From Variovorax gracilis (GTDB lineage Bacteria > Pseudomonadota > Gammaproteobacteria > Burkholderiales > Burkholderiaceae_C), in contig NZ_JASZYF010000002.1 of assembly GCF_030317115.1 (NCBI RefSeq), positions 248,001-312,000 of the forward strand: a stretch of 64,000 bases of DNA, in the 5' to 3' direction. The notes under the pieces are model-generated. The model made no database searches, was not told the DNA's origin, and saw nothing but the letters and a program-made list of their open reading frames with translations. Both the position numbers and the translations under genes were made by a program. Shown here piece after piece: positions 52,384 through 62,365 of the stretch. Positions within the stretch are counted from its first letter, which is position 1, and every line of letters starts with the position of its first letter.

Positions 52384-53378
52384 TCGCGCGTCTCGGCGGC
52401 GGGCGGTTGCCACAGGCCCGCGTGCTTGAGCATCCCGAGGGTTCGCGAAAGGACGTCGCGCCGGTAGGCGCCGACGTCGCGGCCCTCGTACTCGTAGAAG
52501 CCACTGCCGCTCTTCAGGCCCAGCCTGCCTTCCTCGACCATGCGATCCACGATGGCGGGTGCGGTGTAGCGGGCGCGGTCGATCGACGCTGCCATCTCGC
52601 GGCTTGCGTGATGGAGGATGTCGCAGCCGCCGAAGTCGATGAACTCGACGACGCCGAGAGCGGCAAAGCGCAGTCCGAGACCGTAGCGCGTGGCCTTGTC
52701 GATCTCTTCCGCGGTCGCGGCTCCCTCCTCGATCATGCGGGCCGCTTCGTTCATCACCAGCGCCTGCAGCCGCGGCACGATGTAGCCGGGCGATGCGCCG
52801 CAGACGACCGGCAGCTTGCCGATGGCTTCCATCAAGGCCTTGGTGCGCGCGAGCACCGCCGGGTCGGTGCGGGGATGGCAGCTCAGCTCGACCACCGGGA
52901 TCACATACGCCGGGTTGAGCCAGTGCATGTTGAGAAAGCGCTCCGGCCGGTGCACCAGTGCCGCCAGTTGCGTCACGAGGATGCTGCTGGTGGTGGACGT
53001 GAGGATCGCGTCCTCGCGGCAATGCCGGTTGATGTGCTCAAAGGCATCGCGCTTGGCTGCGATCGTCTCGGGGACGCCCTCGAAAACCAGTTCGGCTGCC
53101 GCCAGCGCGGCAGGCGCATCAGCTGCCTTCACGCAATCGACACGCGCCGCGATGCCTTGCACCTGTGCGGCGTCGATCACCCCCAACTGGGCGAGGCCCG
53201 AGAGGCTGGCTTCGATTTCTGACTGGGCCTCGCCACGCAACTTCTGCCATGCCTCGTCGCTGCGCGCACGCAAGTCGACCAGCGAGATGCGGTGTCCCGC
53301 GTAGGCGAAGGCGATCGCGATGCCGCGACCCATCCGGCCTGCTCCCACCGCAGCGAAGCGCGGAAGCTCATTCGCCAT
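52380..53378 (-). CDS. 3-hydroxyacyl-CoA dehydrogenase-family protein
   Basis: NAD-dependent dehydrogenase of 332 residues. Rossmann loop AVGAGRMGRGIAIAFAYAG, acidic residue in SLVDLRAR, ELVFEGVPETIAAKRDAFE, catalytic His in NMHWLNPAYVIPVVE, and the C-terminal GLGLRFAALGVVEFIDFGG. The type is close to the single-function HADH/lambda-crystallin group that oxidise 3-hydroxy acids or acyl-CoAs. It starts 11 bp inside the end of the opine-dehydrogenase-like gene. Natural substrate unknown. Confidence 0.92.
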   Translation of the reverse strand: MANELPRFAAVGAGRMGRGIAIAFAYAGHRISLVDLRARSDEAWQKLRGEAQSEIEASLSGLAQLGVIDAAQVQGIAARVDCVKAADAPAALAAAELVFEGVPETIAAKRDAFEHINRHCREDAILTSTTSSILVTQLAALVHRPERFLNMHWLNPAYVIPVVELSCHPRTDPAVLARTKALMEAIGKLPVVCGASPGYIVPRLQALVMNEAARMIEEGAATAEEIDKATRYGLGLRFAALGVVEFIDFGGCDILHHASREMAASIDRARYTAPAIVDRMVEEGRLGLKSGSGFYEYEGRDVGAYRRDVLSRTLGMLKHAGLWQPPAAETRE

Positions 53379-54441
53379 CGTGCAGCCTTTGCTTGAGTTG
53401 CGCCGGCGTCAGGCTGGCGAGGCCGAGCGTTTCGAGTGTGCGCGGCCCCTTGCGCAGATCGCGGCCGAGGAAGCCCCCGACGATCGCCAGCAGACCGTGC
53501 GCGATCGGTGCATCGACACCGACGAAGCGCGCGGCCGATGCCAGAAAGGCCAGTCCGAGTTCCGTGTCCTCCGTGATGTAGCGATGCGCATAGAGGTCGA
53601 TGTTCTCGCGCCAGTCGCCCGACTTCACCAGTTGCTTGTGCGCATCGCCGTACATCCACTGGTCATTGTTGTAGTGGTCGGCCAACGGATAGTGTGGCGC
53701 GCCCTGGCCCAGGGCCTCGCGAACGGCGATGCGCTCCTGGTCAAGCCGGTCGGTCACGTCGCGCACCGCACGTTGGGTGCCTTCGTTGTGGATGTCCCAG
53801 CGCTCGAAGTGCTGCAGCGGCGCCGCGTTCATCACCATCAGCGGCGGATGGATGACGGGGCCCGCGTTCATCAGCGCACCCGACAGTGCATCGCCGCAGC
53901 CATGCACGCTGGGGTAGGCCTTGCGGATCACGTCGATGGCCTCGCGCTCCTTTCGCGCCGGGTACACGCCGGTCGGCAAGCGGATGGCGCGGATGGTCAC
54001 GTTCACCTCACGTTCGCCGTGCTTGCGCGCCAGGTACGGCAGCGTGCCGGTCTCGGCCCATGCGACGTCGGCGCGGCTACCCGCTGCCTTCACGATCCGC
54101 GCCATGACATAGCTGCCGAAGGTGCCGGGCGGCAGGAAGACGACCTGGCCGTCGACCAGATGCGGGGCCATCGCGCGGGCGATGTCTTCCTGCGCGATCG
54201 CCGGCGTGGGGATGACGATCAACTCCGCACCCTGCATGGCGGCGCCGATGTCGGCGGTGGCCAGCGCGATCCGCACGTCGCGCGAACCGGCAGCGTCTTT
54301 CAAGGTGATGGAGCCGGCCTTGGCGACCGGCTCCAGCGCGCCCGCGTCGCGGCGCCAGAGACGCACTTCATGATCAGCTTCGGACAGGTCCGCGGCAGCC
54401 GCATAGGCGCCGTGGCCGCCGCCGAGAATTGCGATTTTCAT
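53368..54441 (-). CDS. NAD/NADP octopine/nopaline dehydrogenase-family protein
   Basis: Oxidoreductase of 357 residues with Rossmann loop ILGGGHGAYAAAADL and the octopine/nopaline dehydrogenase C-terminal domain (NAGPVIHPPLMVMNAAPLQ, HYNNDQWMYGDAH). Enzymes of this family reductively join an amino acid and an oxo acid or run the reverse. First gene of the minus-strand operon 54441-50642, preceded by a good promoter. With HADH, hydrolase and quinone-oxidoreductase partners it forms a catabolic set whose substrate I cannot name. Confidence 0.9.
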   Translation of the reverse strand: MKIAILGGGHGAYAAAADLSEADHEVRLWRRDAGALEPVAKAGSITLKDAAGSRDVRIALATADIGAAMQGAELIVIPTPAIAQEDIARAMAPHLVDGQVVFLPPGTFGSYVMARIVKAAGSRADVAWAETGTLPYLARKHGEREVNVTIRAIRLPTGVYPARKEREAIDVIRKAYPSVHGCGDALSGALMNAGPVIHPPLMVMNAAPLQHFERWDIHNEGTQRAVRDVTDRLDQERIAVREALGQGAPHYPLADHYNNDQWMYGDAHKQLVKSGDWRENIDLYAHRYITEDTELGLAFLASAARFVGVDAPIAHGLLAIVGGFLGRDLRKGPRTLETLGLASLTPAQLKQRLHDGE

Positions 54442-54512
54442 AGGTCGACAGTGGAAGAATGAAGTGGATGAACCGGCCGGCAGCAGGCCTCCGGAGGACT
54501 TGAGCCGTCATT

Positions 54513-54546
54513 ACATTACTTTTCAACTGTTCATATGTCAACTAAA
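54513..54546 (-). promoter_or_regulatory. Promoter and operator-like element for the 54441-50642 operon
   Basis: On the minus strand a perfect -35 TTGACA (54541-54536) and TAATGT (54518-54513) are spaced by 17 bp, 71 bp upstream of the start codon. The -35 lies in TTTAGTTGACA, which matches the elements at 25738-25750 and 37479-37491. The surrounding 235 bp gap also holds the terminator at 54613 and no gene. Confidence 0.6.
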
Positions 54547-54612
54547 AAGGACGCGTATTCGCGTTTCCCATTAGAAGCCGCCGGAAGACTGGGTAGCCCG
54601 TGCCAAACGAAC

Positions 54613-54644
54613 AAAGCCCGCATTTCCAGGGAAATGCGGGCTTT
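54613..54644. terminator. Strong intrinsic terminator
   Basis: AAAGCCCGCATTTCC (54613-54627) and its exact complement (54630-54644) form a 15-bp stem with a tiny loop, flanked by T-rich ends on both strands. It lies 32 bp past the rhlE stop and ends that transcript; it also separates the housekeeping block from the catabolic region. Confidence 0.9.
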
Positions 54645-54676
54645 TGCAAATGGATGCGGCTCAGGGCCGCTCACGC

Positions 54677-56536
54677 TCAGCGGCTGGGCTTGAAGCCGCG
54701 CTTCTGCGCGTCGCGCGGAACGAAGACCTTGCCGCCGCCGGCATGCCCACGGGGAGCAAAGCCGTCGCCGCGGCCGGCACCACCGCCAGCGCCACCGCGC
54801 GGAGCGCTGTCGCCCCACCCCGGCTTGCGGCCGTAGCCACCGTCTTCACGGCCACCGCCGAAGTTGGCGTTGCCCTGGTTCTGGAAGCCGCGCGGCGCAC
54901 CAGCGCCGGGGCCGCGCGAATTGCGATCGTTGAAGCCGCTGGCGCCGGCATAGCCGCCACCATTGCCGCCACCGTATCCACCGGCGTTGCCGCCGCGATG
55001 ACCACCGCCACCGAACTTGCGATCGCGCGAATGGTTGTCACGGCCACGGCCGCCGAAGTCGCCTTGCGGACGCGATTGCGGGGCACGTTGTTGCGGCTCA
55101 AGACCCGGAATCACTTCGGACTTGAATTGCTGGCGGCTGTACGACTCGATGTCGAAGATCCGGCGGCGATCGCGCAGTTCGGCGAAGGTCACGGCAATGC
55201 CGTCACGGCCTGCCCGGCCGGTACGGCCGATGCGGTGGGTGTAGTCCTCGGCCTTCATCGGGAGGCCGAAGTTGAACACGTGCGTGATGGTCGGCACGTC
55301 GATGCCGCGCGCAGCCACGTCGGTGGCGACGAGGATCTGCACCTGGCCCTGACGCAGTGCCATCAGGCGTCGATTGCGCAGGCCCTGGCTCAGCGCGCCG
55401 TGCAACGCGACGGCGCTGAAGCCGTCCTGTTGCAGGTCGTTGGCAAGACCGTCGCACTCGACCTGCGTGCTCGCGAACACGATGGCCTGGTTGATGGTGG
55501 TGTCGCGCAGCCAGTGGTCGAGCAGCTTGCGCTTGTGCTGCGTGTTGTCGGCCCAGAAGAGGACCTGCTTGATGTTGGCGTGCTTTTCCTGCGGGCTGTC
55601 GATCGTCACGCGTTGCGGCTCGCGCATCACGCGGGTAGCCAGTTGCTGGATGCGCGGCGCGAAGGTTGCGCTGAACATCATCGTTTGCTGGCGCTCGATG
55701 GTGAGTTGGTTGACTTCGGCGAGGTCGTCCGAGAAGCCCAGGTCGAGCATGCGGTCGGCTTCGTCGACGACGAGGAACTTGACCTGGTCGAGCTTGATCT
55801 GCATCGAGCGCTGCAGGTCGAGCAGGCGGCCCGGCGTGGCGACGACGAGGTCGGCGTTCTGCAGGCGCGCGATCTGCAACTGGTAGGGCATGCCGCCCAC
55901 CACGTTGGCGATGCGCAGGCCGCGGCAGTGCTTGACGAGGTCGATCGCGTCGTGTGCGACCTGCTGGGCAAGTTCGCGCGTGGGGCACAGGATCAGAGCG
56001 CCAGGCGTGGCGGCCTTGAAATGGCGGGCGTTGGTCGGGTCCTTGCGCTTCGGCTTCTTCGGCGGTGCTTCGCCGCGGGCAGCAGCCTCGGCGGCCAGGC
56101 GCTGAAATTCAGCCTTGGCAGCAGCCTCTGCTTCGGCCTGGCGTTGCAGCAGGGTGTGCAGCACGGGCAGCAGGAAGGCGGCGGTCTTGCCGCTGCCGGT
56201 CTGGCTCGACACCATCAGGTCGACGAAGCGCGTGGGGCCGTCGGCGTGGCCGCTGGCCGTCATGGCACGCGGGATCACCTGTTCCTGCACGGTAGTAGGC
56301 TGGGTGAAGCCGAGGTCTTCGACCGCAGCGATCAACTCGGGCGCGAGGCCCAGCTTGATGAAGCCGTTCGGCAGCTTCGGCGCTTCGGCCGGCTCGACGG
56401 CATCGAGTGCCTCGAACACGGGAGCGGCGGTGGAAGCGGTGGAGGAGGATTCGAGTTCGCGCGAAGCAGCAGCAACGGCGAATTCATCGGATTGCACAGG
56501 CGCGAACTCGCCCTGCGCTTCAAAAGCGTCGGTCAT
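54677..56536 (-). CDS. rhlE: DEAD-box RNA helicase, RhlE type
   Basis: ATP-dependent RNA helicase of 619 residues, with motifs in order: Q-motif LGFTQPTTVQEQVIP, motif I SQTGSGKTAAF, PTRELAQQ, TPGRLLD, DEADRMLDLGF, SATF, and motif VI HRIGRTGRAGRDG. A long glycine/arginine/asparagine-rich C-terminal tail (GGRGRDN, GGGHRGGNAGGYGGGNG) would bind RNA. The N-terminal 70 residues are acidic and low in complexity. Role in rRNA maturation or cold response is known for the family. Single gene, ended by the terminator at 54613; 200 bp upstream shows no other gene. Confidence 0.93.
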   Translation of the reverse strand: MTDAFEAQGEFAPVQSDEFAVAAASRELESSSTASTAAPVFEALDAVEPAEAPKLPNGFIKLGLAPELIAAVEDLGFTQPTTVQEQVIPRAMTASGHADGPTRFVDLMVSSQTGSGKTAAFLLPVLHTLLQRQAEAEAAAKAEFQRLAAEAAARGEAPPKKPKRKDPTNARHFKAATPGALILCPTRELAQQVAHDAIDLVKHCRGLRIANVVGGMPYQLQIARLQNADLVVATPGRLLDLQRSMQIKLDQVKFLVVDEADRMLDLGFSDDLAEVNQLTIERQQTMMFSATFAPRIQQLATRVMREPQRVTIDSPQEKHANIKQVLFWADNTQHKRKLLDHWLRDTTINQAIVFASTQVECDGLANDLQQDGFSAVALHGALSQGLRNRRLMALRQGQVQILVATDVAARGIDVPTITHVFNFGLPMKAEDYTHRIGRTGRAGRDGIAVTFAELRDRRRIFDIESYSRQQFKSEVIPGLEPQQRAPQSRPQGDFGGRGRDNHSRDRKFGGGGHRGGNAGGYGGGNGGGYAGASGFNDRNSRGPGAGAPRGFQNQGNANFGGGREDGGYGRKPGWGDSAPRGGAGGGAGRGDGFAPRGHAGGGKVFVPRDAQKRGFKPSR

Positions 56537-56737
56537 TCAGTAATCTCATACGCGAGCACAGCCGTGGGCGGCGCTCCGTCGGGTGGTGAAAAACATCAAC
56601 CATCCAACGACGTTCAGCAATGACTTTCGTCTTTGCCGCGGCCCGTTCATTCGGGCGCGATGTGCAAGATAGGGAGATGCAAGAAAACGCTGCAGAACAG
56701 CGAAGCCATCGATTATCGCATGGCTCGGGGTTTTTAC

Positions 56738-57334
56738 CTAATCCTGGATGCGGAGGAAGGTTTCACGGTAGTGCGCGAGTTCCTCGATCGATTCGTGGAC
56801 GTCGGCGAGCGCCGTGTGGGCCTGCTGCTTCTTGAAGGCGTTGTAAGCGGCCGGCTTCCAGCGCTTGGCCAGCTCCTTCAGGGTGCTGACGTCCAGGTTG
56901 CGATAGTGGAAATAGGCTTCCAGCTTGGGCATGTACTTCACGAGGAAGCGGCGGTCCTGGCCGATGGTGTTGCCGCACATCGGCGAGCCGCTCTTCGGGA
57001 TGTAGCGGGAGATGAACTGGATCAGCTGCTTCTCGGCGGTGGCTTCGTCGAGTGTGGAGGCCTTCACCTTGTCGATCAGGCCGCTGCGCCCATGAGTTCC
57101 CTTGTTCCAGGAATCCATGGCGTCGAGGACTTCGTCGCTCTGGTGGATGACGAGCACGGGGCCGTCGATACAGGGCGTCAGGTCGGGGCCGGTCACAACG
57201 ACGGCGATCTCCAGCAGGCGCTCCTTTTCGGGGTCGAGACCGCTCATTTCGCAGTCCAGCCAGACGAGGTTCTGGTCGCTCTTCTTGAGCGTGGCTGCGG
57301 GCGCGGGCGCAGCCGATTCGATGGATTCGGGCAT
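56738..57334 (-). CDS. orn: Oligoribonuclease
   Basis: 3'-5' exonuclease that degrades two- to five-nucleotide RNA fragments and pGpG; 198 residues, about 15 more than E. coli Orn because of an N-terminal Ala/Pro-rich extension. DEDDh motifs: [21 protein letters not shown], and [14 protein letters not shown] with the final Asp and His. Divergent from the M48 protease gene with 114 bp between them. Essential in many bacteria, so this marks core chromosome. Confidence 0.95.
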   Translation of the reverse strand: MPESIESAAPAPAATLKKSDQNLVWLDCEMSGLDPEKERLLEIAVVVTGPDLTPCIDGPVLVIHQSDEVLDAMDSWNKGTHGRSGLIDKVKASTLDEATAEKQLIQFISRYIPKSGSPMCGNTIGQDRRFLVKYMPKLEAYFHYRNLDVSTLKELAKRWKPAAYNAFKKQQAHTALADVHESIEELAHYRETFLRIQD

Positions 57335-57448
57335 TCGGCGATTGTCGTCGATGACCCTGAGGGCGTCCGGGCTTCCCGCACTGGGAGCGCCCTTTTCGCC
57401 GACAGGGCAACCGGCGCGCCCCGAGGCCGCGGGCTAAACTCGACCGCC

Positions 57449-58726
57449 ATGCCCGCCCCCACGTTCACCTCCCTCGCCTTCACCCTGGCCTTTGCCCTTG
57501 CGCTGGTCGCCGGGCTGGTCGTGAAGTTCTGGCTCGCCACTCGGCAGGTGCGCCACGTGGCGCGCCATCGCAATGCGGTTCCTCCGGTCTTCGCGCAGGC
57601 CATCACGCTCGCCGCACACCAGAAGGCCGCGGACTACACGATGGCCAAGACCCGCTTCGGAATCATCGAAATGGCTTGGGGCGCGGCGGTGCTGCTGGGA
57701 TGGACCTTGCTCGGCGGCCTCGACCTGCTCAACAAGTTGCTGCTCGGATGGCTGGGCGGCGGCATGCTGCAGCAACTCGCCCTGCTCGCCGCCTTCGCGC
57801 TGATCGGCGGCCTGCTGGAACTGCCCTTCACGTTGTGGCAGACCTTCAAGCTCGAGGAACGCTTTGGGTTCAACAAGATGACGTGGCGGCTTTGGTTCGC
57901 CGACGCGATCAAGGGCATGCTGCTGGGTGCGCTGATCGGCCTGCCGATCGCGGCGCTGATCCTTTGGCTCATGGGTGCCGCCGGCAGCCTTTGGTGGATC
58001 TGGGCCTGGGGCGCGTGGATGGCGTTCAACCTGTTGCTGATGCTGGTCTATCCGACCTTCATCGCGCCGATCTTCAACAAGTTCCAGCCGCTGGACGATG
58101 CGGCCCTCAAGGACCGCGTGAACGCGCTGATGCAGCGCTGCGGCTTCGCGGCCAAGGGCCTGTTCGTGATGGACGGCAGCACGCGCAGCGCGCACGCCAA
58201 TGCCTATTTCACGGGCTTCGGCGCCAGCAAGCGCGTGGTGTTCTACGACACGCTGCTGCGCCAGCTCAATGCCGGCGAAGTCGAGGCGGTGCTGGCCCAC
58301 GAACTGGGCCACTTCAAGCACAGGCACGTCATGAAGCGGATGGTGGCGATGTTCGCGCTGAGCCTGGCGGGCTTTGCCCTGCTGGGCTGGCTCTCGACGC
58401 ACACGTGGTTCTATACGGCCCTGGGCGTGCAGCCGAACATGGCGGCACCCAACGATGCGCTCGCCATCCTGCTCTTCATGCTGGCGGTGCCGGTCTTCGG
58501 CTTCTTCGTCGCGCCGCTGCCGGTGCTGATCTCGCGCAAGCACGAGTTCGAGGCCGACGCCTACGCGATTGCGCAGACCAGCGGCGCCCATCTGTCGGCG
58601 GCCTTGCTCAAGCTCTACCAGGACAACGCGTCGACGCTCACGCCCGACCCGGTCTTCGTCAAGTTCTACTACTCGCACCCACCCGCCTCCGAGCGCCTCG
58701 CACGCATGGCCGCGACCAGCCCCTGA
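57449..58726 (+). CDS. Ste24/HtpX-like M48 membrane metalloprotease
   Basis: Integral membrane zinc protease of 425 residues with about six to seven hydrophobic helices. N-terminal M48 domain with FNKMTWRLWFAD, then the zinc motif HELGHFKHRH (HExxH) and the downstream glutamate in SRKHEFEADAYA. Family members process or degrade membrane proteins. Followed after 9 bp by phhB and then rsgA, a conserved order in Comamonadaceae as I know it. Confidence 0.92.
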   Translation: MPAPTFTSLAFTLAFALALVAGLVVKFWLATRQVRHVARHRNAVPPVFAQAITLAAHQKAADYTMAKTRFGIIEMAWGAAVLLGWTLLGGLDLLNKLLLGWLGGGMLQQLALLAAFALIGGLLELPFTLWQTFKLEERFGFNKMTWRLWFADAIKGMLLGALIGLPIAALILWLMGAAGSLWWIWAWGAWMAFNLLLMLVYPTFIAPIFNKFQPLDDAALKDRVNALMQRCGFAAKGLFVMDGSTRSAHANAYFTGFGASKRVVFYDTLLRQLNAGEVEAVLAHELGHFKHRHVMKRMVAMFALSLAGFALLGWLSTHTWFYTALGVQPNMAAPNDALAILLFMLAVPVFGFFVAPLPVLISRKHEFEADAYAIAQTSGAHLSAALLKLYQDNASTLTPDPVFVKFYYSHPPASERLARMAATSP

Positions 58727-58735
58727 AAGCCGACG

Positions 58736-59074
58736 ATGAGCAGCATGTTCAAGACCAAGGATTGGAAGACGCACGCACGCCGCGCCATGAGCGCCACGGA
58801 AATCGTCGCGAGCCTGGCACGGCTGGAAGGTTGGAAGCTGACGGGCGACGGCGCGAACGTCGCGATCGAGAAGACCTTCAACTTCGCGAACTACTTCGAG
58901 ACCATCGCTTTCGTGAACGCTATGGCGTGGGTGGCTCACCGGCAGGACCACCATCCCGATCTCTCGGTGCATTACGACCGCTGTGTCGTGCGCTTCAACA
59001 CGCACGATGTGGGCGGCATTTCGTCGACCGATTTCGAGTGCGCTGCGCAAGCCGATGCGCTGATCGCGGATTGA
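58736..59074 (+). CDS. phhB: Pterin-4a-carbinolamine dehydratase
   Basis: Enzyme of 112 residues that recycles the pterin cofactor of phenylalanine hydroxylase. Signature WVAHRQDHHPDLSVHYDRCVVRFNTHDVGG contains the conserved histidines and the VxxxxTHDxGG motif; the N-terminal W...L...W pattern is also normal. The first four residues could be extra to the native start. It lies between the M48 protease and rsgA. Confidence 0.93.
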   Translation: MSSMFKTKDWKTHARRAMSATEIVASLARLEGWKLTGDGANVAIEKTFNFANYFETIAFVNAMAWVAHRQDHHPDLSVHYDRCVVRFNTHDVGGISSTDFECAAQADALIAD

Positions 59075-59092
59075 GCCCGATGGAACGCGCCC

Positions 59093-60034
59093 TTGGCTAA
59101 GCAGCGCGGCGGCACGGCCAGCGGCGTGGCGCTGCGCGACGGGCTGGTGGTCGCAAGCCACGGCCGCCACTGCCTCGTCGAGACGCCGGAGGGCGAACGC
59201 CTGATCTGCCATCCGCGCGGAAAGAAGAGCCAGGCCGTCGTGGGCGACCGCATCCAGTGGCAGGCGAGCGAGGATGAAGGCACGATCGAAAAGGTCTTGC
59301 CGAGAAAGAACCTGTTCTATCGCCAGGATGAGATCCGAACCAAGTCGTTTGCGGCCAATCTCGACCAGGTGCTGATCCTCATCGCGGCGGAGCCGGAGTT
59401 TTCCGAGACGCAGTTGACGCGCGCGTTGATCGCGGCGGCCGCGGAACGCATCACACCCGTCATCGCGCTCAACAAGAGCGACCTCGCGGTGCCTTTCGAG
59501 CGGGCCTGGGGGCGGCTGGCGCCCTACCGGCGCATGGCTTATCAGGTCGTGCCGCTGGCGCTGACCGCGTCGGATCAGACGGATCGGGCGACGCTGTCGA
59601 CGATGCTGGCCGGCAAGACCACGCTGGTGCTCGGCCCGTCCGGCGCCGGGAAAAGCACGCTGATCAATCTGCTCGTGCCCGGCGCAACCGCGCTGACGGG
59701 CGAGATCTCGCAAGCGCTCAACTCGGGCAAGCACACGACCACCAGCACGACGTGGTACTGGGTGGACGCGGCACGAAGCACCGGGCTCATCGATTCACCG
59801 GGTTTCCAGGAATTCGGGCTGCATCACATCGAGGCGATGCAGCTGGCGCACCTGATGCCCGACATCGCCGAGCACGCCACGGATTGCAAGTTCTACAACT
59901 GCACGCACCTTCACGAGCCGGGATGCGGGGTGATCGCGCAGGTGGATTCGCCCGACCATCCGGGCGCGATCAGCGCCTCGCGTTACAGGATCTACGGCGA
60001 GTTGTTCGCCGAACTGACCCAACCCAGGTACTGA
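59093..60034 (+). CDS. rsgA: Ribosome small-subunit GTPase RsgA
   Basis: Circularly permuted GTPase of 313 residues acting in late 30S maturation. OB-fold at the N terminus, then G4 NKSD, G1 GPSGAGKSTLIN, G3 DSPGFQEFG and the zinc finger CKFYNCTHLHEPGCGV. The start appears to be TTG at 59093; an ATG 12 bp upstream is out of frame and makes only a seven-codon reading. The low-efficiency start may be intentional. Confidence 0.94.
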   Translation: MAKQRGGTASGVALRDGLVVASHGRHCLVETPEGERLICHPRGKKSQAVVGDRIQWQASEDEGTIEKVLPRKNLFYRQDEIRTKSFAANLDQVLILIAAEPEFSETQLTRALIAAAAERITPVIALNKSDLAVPFERAWGRLAPYRRMAYQVVPLALTASDQTDRATLSTMLAGKTTLVLGPSGAGKSTLINLLVPGATALTGEISQALNSGKHTTTSTTWYWVDAARSTGLIDSPGFQEFGLHHIEAMQLAHLMPDIAEHATDCKFYNCTHLHEPGCGVIAQVDSPDHPGAISASRYRIYGELFAELTQPRY

Positions 60035-60097
60035 GGTCGCCCCTGGCCTCGCCCGTTTCGTGCGGCTCTGGCGCCCCCTACCCGGCGGGCCAACCCC

Positions 60098-60154
60098 AGC
60101 GCCCTGGCAAAGCCTGTTCCGCGGCTGCTGCGCCGCTTGCATGGCCCTGGGGCG

Positions 60155-60156
<2 letters not shown>
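60098..60156. terminator. Possible convergent terminator between rsgA and hisC
   Basis: AGCGCCC (60098-60104) pairs with GGGCGCT (60150-60156), enclosing an inner GCGGC...GCCGC hairpin. The right arm overlaps the hisC stop codon. There is no U-tract, so this is tentative. Confidence 0.35.
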
Positions 60157-61240
<1,084 letters not shown>

Positions 61241-61262
61241 GTCCGACCCCTGGCGGACCGCC

Positions 61263-62264
61263 TCAACCTAGCAAGCGCGCCAGGGTGAGCAGGGCCAGCA
61301 GCACCATCCACATCACGACCGAGCGCCACACGAGGCCGACCACGCTGCGCAGATGCGCCGGCTCGGGCTCGCGCCCCGGCGTGCTGCCGCTGTCGGGGCC
61401 ACGTCCGTTGACGAACGATTCACCGGCCTGTGCACGCGACAATGGATCGGTGACCGGCATCACGCTCAGCGCACCACCGCCGAGCCGGACGTTCACGGCG
61501 CCCGAGGTCGCCGCGAGGATCACGCCGTCGTTCTCGTTCGGAAAGCGGCGCGCATCATTGCGCCAGCAATCGATCGCCTCTTCGAAGCTGCCGACAACGG
61601 CGAAGCCCAGCGCGGTGATGCGCGCGGGCAGCCAGTCGATCACGCTCCACGCACGGTCCGCGGCCTGCTGCACCCAGATGCTGGACGGTTGCGTCGAGGC
61701 GCCGTTCTTGTGCGCCCAGTAGCGCGATACGAATTCGCTCATGCGGTAGAACACCGCGCCTGCAGGCCCGAGACCCACGGCCGCAAGAATCGAGAACCAG
61801 GCGAGCACCCCAAAGACGTGCCGATGCGCCGCAATCACCGAGTGCTCGATCACATGTCGCACGATCTCGCTGCGTGGCAGGTTGGCCGCATCGACATGCT
61901 GCCAATGCGCGAGCAGCGAACGCGCGAGTGCTTCGTCACCTTCGTCGAGCGCATCGCGAATGCCTGTGAAGTGGTGACTGAACTGGCGAAAGCCCAGGGT
62001 GACGTAAAGGATGGCGATGCTCCACAGCACCGCGAAGGGCAATCCGAGCGTGAGGATCAGGAGCCAATGCACGGCGAGCGCGAGCACGGTCGGCACGAAG
62101 ACCGCCAGCGACCAGGCCACCCAGCCGTGATGCGGCTTGCCGGCATCGAAGTTGCGGCTGGTCCAGCGCGTCCACGCGAGCACGCCGGCGTACACGGGGT
62201 TGTGATACGCGAGCGGACGCACCTGCTCGATCAGCAACGCGCACAGGATGGCAAAGAAGCTCAT
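61263..62264 (-). CDS. cobD: CobD/CbiB-family membrane protein
   Basis: Protein of 333 residues with about four or five hydrophobic segments, matching CobD/CbiB, the enzyme that links aminopropanol phosphate to cobyric acid. Start [18 protein letters not shown] and the late [22 protein letters not shown] and [18 protein letters not shown] are characteristic. No other cobalamin genes are adjacent, and Burkholderiales often carry this divergent paralogue beside NUDIX and rplS genes, so the function may differ. Confidence 0.85.
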   Translation of the reverse strand: MSFFAILCALLIEQVRPLAYHNPVYAGVLAWTRWTSRNFDAGKPHHGWVAWSLAVFVPTVLALAVHWLLILTLGLPFAVLWSIAILYVTLGFRQFSHHFTGIRDALDEGDEALARSLLAHWQHVDAANLPRSEIVRHVIEHSVIAAHRHVFGVLAWFSILAAVGLGPAGAVFYRMSEFVSRYWAHKNGASTQPSSIWVQQAADRAWSVIDWLPARITALGFAVVGSFEEAIDCWRNDARRFPNENDGVILAATSGAVNVRLGGGALSVMPVTDPLSRAQAGESFVNGRGPDSGSTPGREPEPAHLRSVVGLVWRSVVMWMVLLALLTLARLLG

Positions 62265-62365
62265 TGAAGGATTCTAGAACCGCCGGATTGACTCATTTCG
62301 GGCCGGGCCTCGGGCATTACCCGCGGCCCGCCATCGCAAGTCCATGTGCCCGGGAAAAGACCGGG

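Noticed and set aside
16339..54676. Mobile elements, integrase, tRNA attachment site
   Set aside because: I looked for transposase or integrase proteins and tRNA-like ends around the island and found none, so transfer is not claimed.
59081..59101. ATG just upstream of rsgA as its start
   Set aside because: It is out of frame with RsgA and reaches a stop after six codons; the family N terminus fits the TTG at 59093.
57434..59734. 766-codon minus-strand frame across the M48, phhB and rsgA genes
   Set aside because: It runs antisense to three clear proteins and has shadow composition without any motif.
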